A stretch of 52,409 bases of DNA from Planctomycetes bacterium ADurb.Bin069 (GTDB taxonomy: Bacteria; Planctomycetota; UBA8108; UBA8890; UBA8898): assembly GCA_002070955.1 (NCBI GenBank), contig MWEK01000032.1:1-52409 (forward strand), read 5' to 3'. The position numbers and the translations under genes were made by a program. Numbering within the stretch: the first letter of the stretch is position 1; every line of letters begins with the position of its first letter. This document shows, piece after piece, positions 33,066 through 41,313 of the stretch. The notes below the pieces were generated by a model that ran no database searches, had not been told where the DNA came from, and saw only the letters and a program-made list of their open reading frames with translations.

Positions 33066-34664
33066 ATGAACCGCCGTGCTCACGCGCTCATCTCCGGTGC
33101 ACAGGCCCTGATCGCCCAGGGGCACTTCGAGGCCGCCCTCGAGGCCCTCAAACCGATGGTCGGGTCCGCCGACGGTTGCCGCGAGGCTAAGTTGGAGGCT
33201 CTCGCACTCTCGGCCGCCGCGTGCAACCACCTTTCCTGGTATCACGAGGAGATCGAGCTGCGGCGCGCGCGCCTGGCGCTGATTCGAGAAGGCGGCGCCG
33301 CCGAGGCGAACGAGCGCGCGCTGCTCGCCTCCGCGTTCACGGTGCTGGGCGATTTCGGAGCGGCCCAGGAGACGATCGCGCCGCTGACGCCCGGCTGCGG
33401 ACGCCGAGAGTGGGCCCAGGCGCTGCGCGTCAAAGCGTTGATCGTCTTACGCCGGGACCGCGATTACGAGCATGCGGGGGAGCTTGTCCGGGAGGCCGTC
33501 ACGCTGCTTGCGCGGGACGGCGACAACTTCGGCCGCGGCCGCCTCCGAGTGCTCGAGGGCATCATTCTCTGTCTGCGGGCTCGGCCCAAGGCCGCGGTCG
33601 CCGCGCTGCGGGGCGGGCAGCGCATCCTCGTCAAGCTGATCCACGAGCATCCTCCGGCGCTCTTTGAGTACGCCAAGGCCGAGTTCTTCCTGGGCGACGT
33701 GAACTTCATGGGCGGCAACAACAGAGGGGCACTCGCTTGCTACGAGAAGGCGCGCCAACTGCTCGGCCGGCGCGCCACCGCGCATTTCGTCAAGCGGTAC
33801 TTTCTCAGACTCGGGCAGGTTTACTACGCCCTCGGCGACCTTGCCCGCGCGCGCGGCCACTTCCTGCACCCGGAACTCCTGGCGGCGGTGGAGAAGCTGG
33901 GGAATCTCGAGGGGTACTTCTGGTGCTACATGGGAGCGGCCGTTTCGTCGCTCACGGCAGGCGCCTTCGAGCAGGCGGCGCAGTCGCTGGCGGAGGCGGA
34001 GAAATGTGTCCGGCCGCACCCGACCCCTTTCATTCAGGCCTACATCCGCTTGGCGCAAGGCCACCTGGCCTTGGCGCAAAAGATGCTGCCTGAGGCCGAG
34101 GCGGCCTACCGGGAGGCTCAGCATCTGTTCGCCCGTGTGGGCGCATCAGGCTTTCTGCAGGGCATGAGCACCTGTCTTGCGTGTCGCGGGGACGTCGAGG
34201 TCAAACGGGGGAACACGAAGGGCCTCTTGGCGGTTCTCAAGGAATGCGCCAAGCTTGCCGCCGCGTCCGGGCATGCCGACCTCCGCGTGAATGCGCTGCT
34301 CCTGGAAAGCGCGGCGCTGGCCGAGGGCGCCAAGAACGAAGACAAGCGCTTCCGCGATATTTTCGACCAACTCGACCTAATCGCCTCGCCGGTGACGATG
34401 TTCAGGGTTGTGTCGAACCTGTACCACTACGCGCGGAAGTTCGCCAATTACACCCTCGACGTGGAGATCGAGAAACGCATTCAGGCGCTCAAGAACGCGC
34501 TTGCCGGCGGGACTTACCTGGCGCTCTACCGCGAATGCGTGGACCGGAGGTACACGGCGCGGATCATGGCCGCCGTGCGGGTCGAGGAGGAGGGCCCTTT
34601 CTCCGTTGGAATTTGGGACAGCTCCATGACTTTCATGTCGCGCGCGCTGCTCCCCGAGTGCTGA
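33066..34664 (+). CDS. Tetratricopeptide-repeat protein of unknown function
   Basis: A 532-residue, all-helical, soluble protein without signal peptide or membrane segment. TPR-like helix pairs repeat throughout, for example ALIAQGHFEAALEALKPMV (residues 14-32), AEFFLGDVNFMGGNNRGALACYEKA, RLGQVYYALGDLARARGHFL and AYIRLAQGHLALAQKMLPEAEAAYREA. No catalytic domain is evident. The last 25 residues do not resemble TPR, so the gene may be a truncated form of a larger regulator (TPR modules often precede sigma-54 or BTAD-type effector domains); that is speculative. CAGGAGGTGCCGC precedes the ATG. It is the only intact gene between the IS66 relic and tRNA-Pro, and has its own promoter. Confidence 0.8.
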   Translation: MNRRAHALISGAQALIAQGHFEAALEALKPMVGSADGCREAKLEALALSAAACNHLSWYHEEIELRRARLALIREGGAAEANERALLASAFTVLGDFGAAQETIAPLTPGCGRREWAQALRVKALIVLRRDRDYEHAGELVREAVTLLARDGDNFGRGRLRVLEGIILCLRARPKAAVAALRGGQRILVKLIHEHPPALFEYAKAEFFLGDVNFMGGNNRGALACYEKARQLLGRRATAHFVKRYFLRLGQVYYALGDLARARGHFLHPELLAAVEKLGNLEGYFWCYMGAAVSSLTAGAFEQAAQSLAEAEKCVRPHPTPFIQAYIRLAQGHLALAQKMLPEAEAAYREAQHLFARVGASGFLQGMSTCLACRGDVEVKRGNTKGLLAVLKECAKLAAASGHADLRVNALLLESAALAEGAKNEDKRFRDIFDQLDLIASPVTMFRVVSNLYHYARKFANYTLDVEIEKRIQALKNALAGGTYLALYRECVDRRYTARIMAAVRVEEEGPFSVGIWDSSMTFMSRALLPEC

Positions 34665-34715
34665 GGAGTTTTCGGGCGCCGGAAGCGGCGATTCCCGGCA
34701 ACCCGCTGCGTTGAG

Positions 34716-35447
34716 GTGTGGCTTTTCGACGACCGATTGGAGATCCACAGCCCCGGGGACCTGCTGCCTGAAGTTTCGATTGACGACCTACGCGCACGGC
34801 GGCGCGTCCACGCCAGCCGCAACCCGCGTCTCGCGCGCTTTCTGACCGAACTGGGGATCATGCGGCAACAGGGCGAAGGGATACCGCAAATGACCGAGGA
34901 GATGGAGCTCTCCTCGGCTGCCACTCCCTGAATTCAACGAAACGCCGGACCGCTTCCAGGTGGTTTTACGAAACGAGCCCATCTTCGAGGGTGCTGACGA
35001 GGGCTGGACGGCGGCGGTGCGCAGATTGCCGATCGAGGTCAGGCAGAAGCGGGCGCTCGTCGCGTTCCATAATCGCCCCTTTCAAAGTGGGGACTACCAA
35101 AAGCTCAACCGAGTGGATCGTGATCAAGCCTACCGCGAGCTGCTCGATCTGGAAAACCGAGGGCTTCTGGCCACGGACGGACGACGCGCGCCTGCTGGTA
35201 TCGCGTTTGCTCGGAAGCAGTCCCGCAGGCGGTTTTGACGTCGGCGCCGTTAGATGCGCTCCGGCTTCGGATGGAAGGCAAAGGTCGGATCAGCAACGCC
35301 GACTATCGGGAGATCTTCGGCGTTGATCGGCCCCAGGCGACGCGACGCCTTGCGCTCCTTGTGAAGGAGGGCGTGCTTGTGTTGGCCGGCGAGAAGCGCG
35401 GTGCTCACTATGTGCCCGGCCCCGCCTGGCCACCCCGCGAGAAATGA
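34716..35447 (+). pseudogene. Broken AlbA_2/RecG-like (HATPase_c_4) DNA-binding regulator
   Basis: Three consecutive frames together give the C-terminal part of a Schlafen AlbA_2/RecG-related regulator. First comes WLFDDRLEIHSPGDLLPEV with ASRNPRLARFLTELG and RQQGEGIPQM (34716-34931). Next are VVLRNEPIFEGADE and RVDRDQAYRELLDLENRGLL (34960-35238). Last are GRISNADYREIFGVDRPQATRRL and a winged-helix end (35235-35447). Frameshifts near 34920 and 35230 separate them, and the N-terminal AlbA domain is missing, probably lost at the junction with the TPR gene. The family is common in mobile regions. Confidence 0.7.
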
Positions 35448-35704
35448 CTGGAGTTATGACAGAAATGAGCGAGCTCGCGGCTAACCTCTTTGTTTACAGC
35501 CACATACACAGCATGGCGCGCGCGCAATCGAGACCCCGTTATGAATGGACATGCTTTGGGATTGCTGCTGTCCGAATTCTTTCGGAAGTCCGCCGGGCTG
35601 CAGGGCGCCTGTCGCTAGAGGTGCGGCCGGCTCCGCGGATAACGAAGACTCCCGTGGCGCCGCCTCTCGGCTCCTTCTGAAAACCTCGTTACGGAGAGAT
35701 AACG
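35448..35704. other. Intergenic stretch without recognisable gene
   Basis: Between the regulator relic and the next fragment no coding feature could be recognised on either strand. GC content is visibly lower than in the core genes, in keeping with degraded, imported DNA. Confidence 0.4.
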
Positions 35705-35935
35705 TTGACGCTCAACCCGATTACGGTGGTCGATCACGTCCTCGGCGAGTACAGAAGCTACCTGTCGACGGAGTTCCAGGCGCGGGACCCGCAACTTCGC
35801 CCGAACGCGCACCCGGGCGGACCGTACTGCTTCTGCAAGGACCTCCACCAGACCTTCGTTCTCGACGGCATCACCGAACGCCGAGCCCAAGCGCACGCTG
35901 GAACAATTCGTCTGGTACCTCAACGCTCCCGATGA
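35705..35935 (+). pseudogene. Probable N-terminal stub of a DEAD/DEAH-type helicase
   Basis: A TTG start with GGAGAG 7 bases upstream opens a 76-codon frame. Its first 33 residues (LNPITVVDHVLGEYRSYL and STEFQARDPQLRP) resemble the N-terminus of large DUF1998-type DEAD/DEAH helicases. The similarity stops at about 35800 and the frame ends at 35935, having run over a fragment that is read in another frame as a dockerin protein. No helicase motif remains. The call rests on memory of the N-terminal pattern only. Confidence 0.35.
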
Positions 35936-36449
35936 AGAGAACGCCATCGGCTTCGAAAGTCGCGTCTTCGTCACCGAAAAGCTGAGCAGCCTCCCGGAAG
36001 GGACCTACGTCCTCTACTTAATGGTCTCCGACAGCGCGGGGGACACCGATCTGGACAGCACGCAATTCACCCTGGCCAGCGGCGCGGACTGCGCCTGCAA
36101 AGGCTCCGTCCGCGTCAATTACCAGGTCCCGGGGGATGCCAATCAGGACGGGACCGTCAACATCGGCGATGCGATCTGGCTCCTGAATCACCTCTTCGGC
36201 AGCGGGCTTGGCTACGCGAACCTCCCCTGCGAGGGGGGGACCTACAAGAACCCGGGTTCGGGAGACCTCGCACTCCTCGACTGGAACGGCGACGGCACCT
36301 TGTACGACATCGCCGACGCTATCGCCATGCTCTCATGGCTCTTCGGCCGCGGCCCGGCGCACAGGCTCGGAACGAAGTGTCTTCCCATAGCAGGCTGTCC
36401 CAACAAGGTGGGCGGCTGCCCCGAGTTTCCGCCCTGCGGCACGCCATGA
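35871..36449 (+). pseudogene. C-terminal fragment of a secreted dockerin-type protein
   Basis: A frame without an early start codon reads FVWYLNAPDEENAIGFES, LPEGTYVLYLMVSDSAGD and then a two-repeat dockerin-like module: GDANQDGTVNIGDAIWLLNHLF and LDWNGDGTLYDIADAIAMLSW. It ends in a Cys-rich tail (CLPIAGCPNKVGGCPEF). The first in-frame ATG (36021) lies inside the domain and no signal peptide is present, so this is the 3' remnant of a secreted protein fused by rearrangement to the helicase stub. The dockerin layout is the same as at the end of the large CotH protein. Confidence 0.7.
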
Positions 36450-36561
36450 TTGGTCGGCGGCAACGATCCGCCCCGCGCCGTGCCCTCGCCCAGGCGAGGG
36501 CACGGCGCCTCGGCCCGCGGCGTTCATTCCGCGCCGACTTCGCCAAAGCCGCGGCGCATCC

Positions 36562-36590
36562 TTGACGCCGCGCGGTTCGCGGTATATGGT
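36562..36590 (+). promoter_or_regulatory. Promoter for tRNA-Pro
   Basis: TTGACG (36562-36567), 17 bases and TATGGT (36585-36590) end 18 bases before the mature tRNA. Confidence 0.65.
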
Positions 36591-36608
36591 TATCCCAGAG
36601 TACTTCGT

Positions 36609-36686
36609 CGGGGCGTAGCGCAGTTTGGCTAGCGCACCAGAATGGGGTTCTGGGGGTCGCTGGTTCGAGTCCAGTCGCCCCGACCA
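36609..36686 (+). tRNA. tRNA-Pro (anticodon GGG)
   Basis: Cloverleaf with acceptor CGGGGCG/CGCCCCG, discriminator A and encoded CCA. The D arm is GCGC...GCGC, the anticodon stem CCAGA/TCTGG has loop ATGGGGT (GGG), and the T arm is GCTGG-TTCGAGT-CCAGT with one G-T closing pair. It marks the boundary between the degraded stretch and core genes, but no duplicated 3' tRNA segment (att site) was found upstream. Confidence 0.95.
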
Positions 36687-36691
36687 AACCT

Positions 36692-36733
36692 AAAGGGCCG
36701 TTGTTGCGGAAATCGCGACAGCGGCCTTTTTTT
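36692..36733 (+). terminator. Rho-independent terminator after tRNA-Pro
   Basis: A long hairpin (GGCCGTTGTTGCG against CGCGACAGCGGCC, with G-T pairs and a short A-rich loop) is followed by TTTTTTT, starting 6 bases after the tRNA. Confidence 0.85.
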
Positions 36734-36813
36734 CACTACCGTCGCGACCTACGCGCTCAAGCGGGTGGATTCCGACTACTTCGCGGAAGAGTAGAATCCC
36801 CTATTCCCCGCCC

Positions 36814-37239
36814 TCACTTCTCCGACAGCACGTGGCGCTCGACCAGGACGTCGTAGGGGCTTAGCGTCAACTCGCCCCGGCCGTAGGCTTTCAGCTCCCC
36901 GTTTCTGAAGAGAACGTATTCACGGTGGTCGGGCTTGGGCTTCGGGATGCGCAGGGGGTCGCTGTGGTCGTAGACTTCATAAATCAGGACCTCCCAGACA
37001 TCGATGCCCGGGTACGTCGTGTAGACCACCGGCTCGGCGCCGATTACCCCCGACCGCGCCCCCTGCCACTCCTTGATGAAGGCCTCCTTCGTCATGTCGT
37101 AAGGAAGCTGGTAGAAATCCGTCGTCGTCAGATAGGTCGGCTCGGAAAAAGGCGGCGTACCCACGCAACCCGCCGCGTAGACGACCGCCAGCGCCGCCGC
37201 TCCCCGCAACACCGCCGCCGCGATGCGTGCCTTAGCCAC
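36814..37239 (-). CDS. Small lipoprotein of unknown function
   Basis: A 141-residue lipoprotein: signal peptide ending in the lipobox VVYAAGC (lipidated Cys25), then a single small domain of about 110 residues with no family I recognise. Notable segments are LPYDMTKEAFIKEWQG, YTTYPGIDVWEVLIYEVYD and YVLFRNGELKAYGRGEL, which look like a beta-rich SmpA/BamE-like or DUF-type fold. The GTG at 37239 is preceded by GGGAGG with 6-base spacing. It is divergent from the flippase-like gene and downstream of nothing else on its strand, so it is a single-gene unit. Confidence 0.75.
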   Translation of the reverse strand: MAKARIAAAVLRGAAALAVVYAAGCVGTPPFSEPTYLTTTDFYQLPYDMTKEAFIKEWQGARSGVIGAEPVVYTTYPGIDVWEVLIYEVYDHSDPLRIPKPKPDHREYVLFRNGELKAYGRGELTLSPYDVLVERHVLSEK

Positions 37240-37352
37240 GAATGACCTCCCTGCGCCCCAGGCGCAACGGCAGGATTGTATCCCCACCCCCACCCGTCGT
37301 GTCAACAGGGATTCCACGGGGCGCGGCCCTGTACGCCCGCCGAGGAACCAGG

Positions 37353-37358
37353 TACCAT
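37353..37358 (+). promoter_or_regulatory. -10-like TACCAT just before the flippase-like gene (leaderless start?)
   Basis: TACCAT ends 8 bases before the ATG at 37367 and no ribosome site is present between them. No clear -35 was found. Confidence 0.35.
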
Positions 37359-37366
37359 CCCGGCCG

Positions 37367-38470
37367 ATGTCCGGGAAACGCACACACGCGCTCCACACGG
37401 CGCTGGGACTGGCGGCGGGCGGCGCGCTCCTCTTCCTCGCGGTCCGCTCCGCCGATCCGGGCAAGCTGTGGGAACGCCTGACAGGCGTCGATCCGCGCTT
37501 CTTTGTGCCCTTCTTCTTCCTTATCATGGCGCTCCTGGCCGCCTTCTTTTGGCTCAAGGCCGTGCGCTGGAGCCGGCTCCTCCGCCCGCTCGCGCCGCTC
37601 CGCGCCAACGACGTCCTACCGTCTCTCATGATCGGCTTCATGGCCAACAACCTTCTGCCCGCCCACCTCGGGGAGTTCGTGCGCATGTACGTTCTGGCGG
37701 CGCAGCGCGGCCTGAGCAACGCGGCCGTCCTCTCAACCATCGTCCTGGAACGGCTCATGGACTTCCTCGCCATCGTGGCGGTCTTCGCCGTCACCCTCCA
37801 GTTCGTCCCCCTGTCGCCGGAATTGGCCGGACTGCGCGCCGTCGGAGCCGTCGTCGGCGCGGCGACCCTCGTCCTTTTCGCCTGCTTCGCCGCCTTCGTG
37901 TGGCGCACCGCCTGGGCGCTCCGCGCCGCCGACCGCTTCCTCGCGGCGGCCCTCCGCCCCGCCGTCGGCGCCCTGATCTTCCTTCCGCGGGAACGCCGCC
38001 GCGGGCTGCGCGCGCGACTCCACGCAAGGCTCTATGGCCTGCTTCAGGCCGGCGTCCCCGGGCTCTTCTCGCTGCGCGATCCGCGGCAGTTCGCGGCCAT
38101 GCTGGGCATGACGCTGCTTATCTGGAGCCTCAACGGCCTCATGCTCTACCTGGCCGCGGTCTCCTTCACGCCGGCCGAATTCCCGTCCCTCCTCGCGGCC
38201 TTTTTCCTCTTCAGCGTCTGCGCCCTCGGCATCACCCTGCCGTCGGCGCCGGGTTACATCGGCACGACGCAGTTCTGTTTCGTGATCGCGCTCCAGCCCT
38301 TCGGGGTCGATCGCGAGGTCGCCCTGGCGGGCTCGTTCTACGCCCTCTTCCTGGGCATCGTCCCGGTGACCTTGGCGGGCTTGTTCTTCACCGCCCGCTT
38401 GGGTCTGAAGCTCCGCACTCTCAAGGAAGAAGCGACCAAAGCCGCCGAGTCCGGCCGGGCCTCCCCTTGA
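37367..38470 (+). CDS. UPF0104 / lysylphosphatidylglycerol synthase-type transmembrane protein
   Basis: A 367-residue polytopic membrane protein (about eight helices) of the AglD2/UPF0104 (LPG_synthase_TM) family. Diagnostic segments are FWLKAVRWSRLLRPLAPL, MANNLLPAHLGEFVRMYVLA and STIVLERLMDFLAIV, with ITLPSAPGYIGTTQFCFV near the C-terminus. Family members are lipid flippases or accessory membrane proteins of lipid modification; MprF's N-terminal half is related. There is no aminoacyl-transfer domain here, so no lysyl transfer should be assumed. The ATG at 37367 follows a -10-like element without a Shine-Dalgarno sequence. Confidence 0.82.
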   Translation: MSGKRTHALHTALGLAAGGALLFLAVRSADPGKLWERLTGVDPRFFVPFFFLIMALLAAFFWLKAVRWSRLLRPLAPLRANDVLPSLMIGFMANNLLPAHLGEFVRMYVLAAQRGLSNAAVLSTIVLERLMDFLAIVAVFAVTLQFVPLSPELAGLRAVGAVVGAATLVLFACFAAFVWRTAWALRAADRFLAAALRPAVGALIFLPRERRRGLRARLHARLYGLLQAGVPGLFSLRDPRQFAAMLGMTLLIWSLNGLMLYLAAVSFTPAEFPSLLAAFFLFSVCALGITLPSAPGYIGTTQFCFVIALQPFGVDREVALAGSFYALFLGIVPVTLAGLFFTARLGLKLRTLKEEATKAAESGRASP

Positions 38471-38492
38471 AGCCGCCGCTCGGCGCGACAGT

Positions 38493-38612
38493 TTACCCAC
38501 CGTCACCCCCGGCCAAGACGCCTTCCGCCGACACGACCACCGTGGCGCCGTCGATTCGGGCGTCGGCCCACCGGAACTGGCGATCGGCGCCCGCGATCGC
38601 AAACGGCGCCAA
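38493..38612 (-). pseudogene. Short relic resembling a sialate O-acetylesterase C-terminus
   Basis: The minus strand reads FAIAGADRQFRWADARI followed by DGATVVVSAEGVLAG between stop codons. This matches the pattern of the C-terminal beta-sandwich of sialate O-acetylesterases. Only about 35 residues remain in the 223-base gap before the next gene; nothing else is recognisable there. Confidence 0.35.
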
Positions 38613-38693
38613 TCACAGATCATCTCGGGAAAGAGCTGTCGATATTGGTGGGCGCGGTCGGGCGTGACGACAGGGGCGGGGGCGGCGGGACGC

Positions 38694-40370
38694 CTACCTC
38701 ACCACTTCGATGGTGTGCTCCGCCATCGTCCAGGGGATCGGGCCCAGCCGGTGCAGCTCTTTCCCCAAAGCCGCGATCAGCTCGCCCTCCGGCATGCGGT
38801 CGCAGAGGATGTCGTCCAGGACCATCGGCTTCTCGCTGGCGAAGACGCGGAACGTCTCCTTCCCCGCCGGGCCGAGCACCTTGAGATCGAAGGGCAGGCC
38901 GGCTTCGTTGGGCACCGGGTACGTGCGCCCGGGCTGGGCGAAATCGAAGCGGGCCTGCAAGACCGGGATGAAGGCCTGGGCGATTCCGTCGGCATGCACG
39001 CTGACGATCACCATGTAACACTTCCGGTTGGACCGGACGTACAGGTTCACGCCGCTGCCGATGCGGTAGGAATCCCGATCCGTCCACACCTCGACGCGGA
39101 ACTTCCGATCGTGGGGCACGAAGACGTCCCAGGCCGAGCCGGCGGGCTCGCCGTCCGGCACATCCGCGACGCCCAGATTCGCCGCCAACATGACCGGGTG
39201 GGTGCGCCCATCGTCGACATTGTAGACGAACGTGGCGATCTCCCGCCCGATCGTGCCCACCAGCAAGGCATCGTCGCCGGTTTTCGAGATCGTGCGGGCG
39301 AGGTCCGCATCCGCCGCGTAGGCGACGCCGCGCACGATGCGCCCGCCCCCGGCATCGATGGCCGGGCGGAACGACGGCACCACGTCTCCCTCGCGCGCCA
39401 GCGCGTGCGCAATTTGAAGCGGCACGTTCTTGCTGGGCTTCTCGCCGCCCGCCTCGGGCTCGAAGGACGCCACGCCGATGCGCTTCCAGCCCCACATGCC
39501 GGCCAGCTCGCGCACGCGCGCCGCCGCCTCCTCGGCATAGGACTCGATGAAACGCTCCCGCATGGGCGCCTTCAGCTCGAGAGGCAGGGTCGGCGAGTAA
39601 CCCCGCCTGAGAAGCTGCATCGCCCCCTCGTGGTCGCCGTTCTTGGCCTTCGTCGCGGCAAGCTCCAGGCTGGCCCGCGCCATGCGCTCCGCTACCTGCG
39701 CCCGGGCGTAGGGATACTTCCCGATGGCGCGCTGGTACGACCGCACCGCCTCCTCGTGCCTGCCCGTGTCGTAGGCATCATCGCCGGCCTTGAGCAGCGG
39801 TTCGAGCTCGTCGGCGTAGGCTTCCTTGACCTGGCGCTCGCATTCCTCGATGGCCTTCTTCGGAAAGGACACGAGCACCCAGTACTTGTAGCGCTTGAAG
39901 TCATGCGAGATGCCGTCGTCCCGATTCTCCCTGATGCGCCACAGCTCCCAGTACGTGTCGACCTGCCGCATGCCGCACACGATCGTGTCCACCATGACGG
40001 ACTTCTCGGTCTCCCACCTGAGCCGGTCGCGGTTGAAGTGGTTGCCGCGGGCCTCGTCGGCATCCTCGCTGTCGTAGGTCGTGGAGATGCTCCGCATCCT
40101 GACCTCGACGCTGCGGGCGATCTGCTCGATGGCATCGTCCATGGCCTTGTTCATCGCCCGGCGCTCGTCCAAGGCGTTCACGGCCACCGCCCTTCCCACG
40201 TAGAACTTCAAATCGTCGGTGTCGGTCGGCGTCCTCAAGACCCACTCGGGAGCCAACGGCCGGCTCTGGCCGATGCGCTGCTCGGCCTGCTTGCATCCCA
40301 CGCACAGAAACACCGCGGCCGCAGCCGCCAGGCCCGCGGGGCCGCCCGCCGCCCTCATGGCACGCGTCAT
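38694..40370 (-). CDS. LPP20-like / DUF4384 domain lipoprotein
   Basis: A 558-residue lipoprotein with lipobox FLCVGC (Cys26). An N-terminal LPP20/FlgO-like domain (PEWVLRTPTDTDDLKFYVGRA and a long helix, about 40-185) comes first. A TPR-like segment follows (YDTGRHEEAVRSYQRAIGKYP), then a region resembling CsgG-type proteins (WKRIGVASFEPEAGGEK, about 300-400). The C-terminal DUF4384 domain (about 425-520) has EVWTDRDSYRIGSGVNLYVRS and YMVIVSVHADGIAQAFIPV. Such proteins sit at the outer membrane facing the periplasm; their role is unknown. It lies 133 bases downstream of the SGNH lipoprotein and may be transcribed with it or from its own promoter. Confidence 0.8.
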   Translation of the reverse strand: MTRAMRAAGGPAGLAAAAAVFLCVGCKQAEQRIGQSRPLAPEWVLRTPTDTDDLKFYVGRAVAVNALDERRAMNKAMDDAIEQIARSVEVRMRSISTTYDSEDADEARGNHFNRDRLRWETEKSVMVDTIVCGMRQVDTYWELWRIRENRDDGISHDFKRYKYWVLVSFPKKAIEECERQVKEAYADELEPLLKAGDDAYDTGRHEEAVRSYQRAIGKYPYARAQVAERMARASLELAATKAKNGDHEGAMQLLRRGYSPTLPLELKAPMRERFIESYAEEAAARVRELAGMWGWKRIGVASFEPEAGGEKPSKNVPLQIAHALAREGDVVPSFRPAIDAGGGRIVRGVAYAADADLARTISKTGDDALLVGTIGREIATFVYNVDDGRTHPVMLAANLGVADVPDGEPAGSAWDVFVPHDRKFRVEVWTDRDSYRIGSGVNLYVRSNRKCYMVIVSVHADGIAQAFIPVLQARFDFAQPGRTYPVPNEAGLPFDLKVLGPAGKETFRVFASEKPMVLDDILCDRMPEGELIAALGKELHRLGPIPWTMAEHTIEVVR

Positions 40371-40503
40371 AGATCCTCCTCCGCCGGAAAACGGTTTGCG
40401 GAATCCGACATATTCAGATTATCGGCCTGTGGCCGCGGCGACTTGAGGCTGAACCCGGATTTTCTTCCCCCTTCGCGCGAGGGGCGACGGCGCCCAAAGC
40501 TCC

Positions 40504-41295
40504 TCACGGCCACTTCCGCGCCTTCGCGGCCACAACCTTCGGATCGTCCAGGTATGCCCCCCGGCCCGCCCCCGAAAACGCCTCGAGCGCCGCCACCGCC
40601 GCGCACGCCAGCCCCTCGACGGTCGGGTGAAGGCGGTCCCCCTGGAGCAGCTTGCGCGCCTCGGCCCCCGAGTAAACCCGACTGCCCGCCCGAACCTCCT
40701 CCCCCGCGCGCATCTTCGCGATCATCTCGGAAAGCGGCACCACGACGGCGGCCCGCCCCCGCGCCCAGGCGCGAATCCGGCCGTTCAGTTCCGCCAGGAC
40801 GGCGGGCGCCGGGACCTGCCGCGGCGAGAGCACCCGGCCCACCGCCTCCGACATGTCCGGGAGGTCGCCGACGATCACCGGGCACGCGAACCCTTCCAGG
40901 AGCCGCAGGCCCGCCTCCAAGCGCGCCGGACGCTCCGCATCGGCGGCGGCGGCCGCGAACCAGAACAGGAAGTCCAGAGCCACCACGAGGGTCGGATTTG
41001 TCTCGGCGGCTTTCCGCGCCAGCCGGGCGCCCGTCTCCCCGGGCTGCAGGAAGAAGAAGATATCCGCGGCGCTCGCCACCGGGGCGTGCGGCGCCGTGAG
41101 GGCGCATTCCAGCACGCCCGCAAGATCGAGCGCCCCGCCGGCTTCCGCCTCGAGCGCGAAGCCGGCCGACAGGCTGGCTCCGATGACGGCCACCCTCTCG
41201 AAGGCGCCGTCGCGCGGGGAGGCACAGGCGCACAAAACACACAAGAACGCCGCCGCCCCGCGGGGCGCGGCCCGCCTCGGCACCCCGATCCCCAT
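40504..41295 (-). CDS. SGNH/GDSL-family hydrolase-like lipoprotein
   Basis: A 263-residue protein with a lipoprotein signal (lipobox VLCAC, Cys24). The SGNH blocks are visible: block I as VAVIGASLSAG (Ser41 as candidate nucleophile), block III possibly in VIVGDLPDMSEAVG, and block V as LQGDRLHPTVEG with Asp220 and His223. The family includes esterases and acyl- or acetyl-hydrolases acting on cell-envelope polymers or lipids. It follows the PpiC-like gene by 18 bases, so it probably belongs to the aminotransferase-PpiC unit. The substrate is unknown. Confidence 0.75.
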   Translation of the reverse strand: MGIGVPRRAAPRGAAAFLCVLCACASPRDGAFERVAVIGASLSAGFALEAEAGGALDLAGVLECALTAPHAPVASAADIFFFLQPGETGARLARKAAETNPTLVVALDFLFWFAAAAADAERPARLEAGLRLLEGFACPVIVGDLPDMSEAVGRVLSPRQVPAPAVLAELNGRIRAWARGRAAVVVPLSEMIAKMRAGEEVRAGSRVYSGAEARKLLQGDRLHPTVEGLACAAVAALEAFSGAGRGAYLDDPKVVAAKARKWP

Positions 41296-41313
41296 GCAAG
41301 CCTCCCGCCCGCC

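Noticed and set aside
32879..33190. Small plus-strand gene in the TPR leader
   Set aside because: It overlaps the start of the TPR gene in another frame, lacks a ribosome site and is Pro/Arg-biased.
34665..36608. A defence island next to tRNA-Pro
   Set aside because: Only relics are present (regulator, helicase stub); no integrase, attachment-site duplication or intact defence gene was found.
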